A stretch of DNA of 15,798 bases from assembly GCA_004524595.1 (NCBI GenBank), contig SDOA01000101.1, forward strand, positions 1 through 15,798. Reading direction: 5' to 3'. The notes beneath the pieces were generated by a model, which worked only from the letters and a program-made list of their open reading frames with translations, made no database searches and was not told the origin of the DNA. Source of the DNA: Candidatus Thorarchaeota archaeon (GTDB taxonomy: Archaea > Asgardarchaeota > Thorarchaeia > Thorarchaeales > Thorarchaeaceae). Numbering within the stretch: the stretch's first letter is position 1; every line of letters starts with the position of its first letter. Below are positions 15,373 through 15,798 of the stretch, one piece after another. A program made the translations under genes and the position numbers.

Positions 15373-15798
15373 TTCGCCTATCAACAGAATCCATTACCCT
15401 TCTTGCGAATTCTCTGTCATCCTTAAACGACCATGGAATCTCCAGAAAGAGTTTCTTTGCACTAATCAAGAGACTTTGGTCGCGATCAACGAGCACTTTG
15501 AAAATCATTTTTGTCCATTCAAAACATGGATGCTCATTAAATGCTTGTTTATTTTCAACAGATGCTGCAATTTTTGTAAGGTATGCTATTCCTTCTTTTG
15601 GTTTTCCTAACATCAAATCTGCAAGAGATCCCATGCATGCTAATATCACAGCATTCTTTATCATTCCAGATTCGATGTAAGATTTTGCTCCATCTTTATA
15701 TTCCTCAGCCTTCTTTTCATACAGAGCTCTACCGTGACTAATTATCAAGTCCTTTGTTTCAGCTGAACCTGCTTTCTTAAGTGAAACACCTCCAAGAA
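15362..15798 (-). CDS. Helical repeat-like hypothetical protein, 5' partial
   Basis: I do not recognise a specific family. The minus-strand frame is open to the right edge: 16 complete codons upstream of the TTG at 15748 continue it (LGGVSLKKAGSAETK...), so the N-terminus lies outside the window and the TTG is probably internal. The visible ~144 residues form consecutive amphipathic helices with an antiparallel, TPR-like alternation: ALYEKKAEEYKDGAKSYIES, MIKNAVILACMGSLADLMLG, KEGIAYLTKIAASVENK. A TPR or coatomer-like helical repeat is a fair guess. There is no signal peptide or membrane span in the visible part. Its stop codon (15364-15362) lies inside the 3' end of the methyltransferase gene, with an 11-base convergent overlap. 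Confidence 0.7.
   Translation of the reverse strand, partial: LGGVSLKKAGSAETKDLIISHGRALYEKKAEEYKDGAKSYIESGMIKNAVILACMGSLADLMLGKPKEGIAYLTKIAASVENKQAFNEHPCFEWTKMIFKVLVDRDQSLLISAKKLFLEIPWSFKDDREFARRVMDSVDRRISA

Noticed and set aside
1..15798. tRNA, rRNA, CRISPR repeats, insertion sequences
   Set aside because: No cloverleaf, repeat-spacer pattern, transposase motif or terminal inverted repeats were found on reading both strands.

Overview
The window is a gene-dense stretch of a prokaryotic chromosome with moderately low GC (about 40% by eye). An archaeon is the best guess; an Asgard or related lineage is possible but not proven. Hints for this are short AT-rich TATA-like upstream elements, frequent TTG/GTG starts with GGTGA, GAGGT or GGAGG ribosome-binding sites, and a bacterial-type GlpABC module next to HdrD/GlcF-like iron-sulfur proteins. 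No rRNA, tRNA, CRISPR array, insertion sequence or phage gene was found, and nothing looks recently transferred. No gene-free stretch exceeds 300 bases.

Left part (1-3577). A crotonase-family enoyl-CoA hydratase/isomerase enters from the left edge without its first residues. It converges on a metallo-beta-lactamase-fold hydrolase across a hairpin-plus-T-tract terminator. Diverging from the hydrolase is a glycerol-kinase-like FGGY kinase that has lost two normally conserved loops. A small unrecognised protein on the minus strand follows.

Central operon (3745-10579, plus strand). Five genes abut or overlap by 4 bases: glpA, glpB, glpC, an FAD-linked oxidase resembling alkyl-dihydroxyacetonephosphate synthase (AGPS) more than classical GlcD, and a GlcF/HdrD-type protein with two ferredoxin clusters and two CCG domains. 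The simplest reading is one anaerobic glycerol-3-phosphate dehydrogenase (GlpABC, giving DHAP) plus a second flavin/iron-sulfur dehydrogenase of unknown substrate made in the same unit. With the upstream kinase this forms a glycerol to glycerol-3-phosphate to DHAP route. No membrane anchor or quinone-reactive cytochrome is encoded here, so the electron acceptor is unknown.

Downstream genes (10608-14004, plus strand). A radical SAM protein resembling the MSMEG_0568/Nit1C family is followed by a GNAT acetyltransferase and an aldehyde dehydrogenase with an unusual N-terminal insertion. They continue the direction of the operon with gaps of 28, 38 and 74 bases and may be co-expressed with it.

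Right end (14071-15798). An RsmB/NSUN-type RNA cytosine-5 methyltransferase converges with, and overlaps by 11 bases, a helical repeat-like protein that runs off the right edge.

The most noteworthy content is the combination of GlpABC with an AGPS-like flavoprotein/GlcF pair, a pocket-altered kinase and a Nit1C-type radical SAM plus GNAT pair with no nitrilase nearby.
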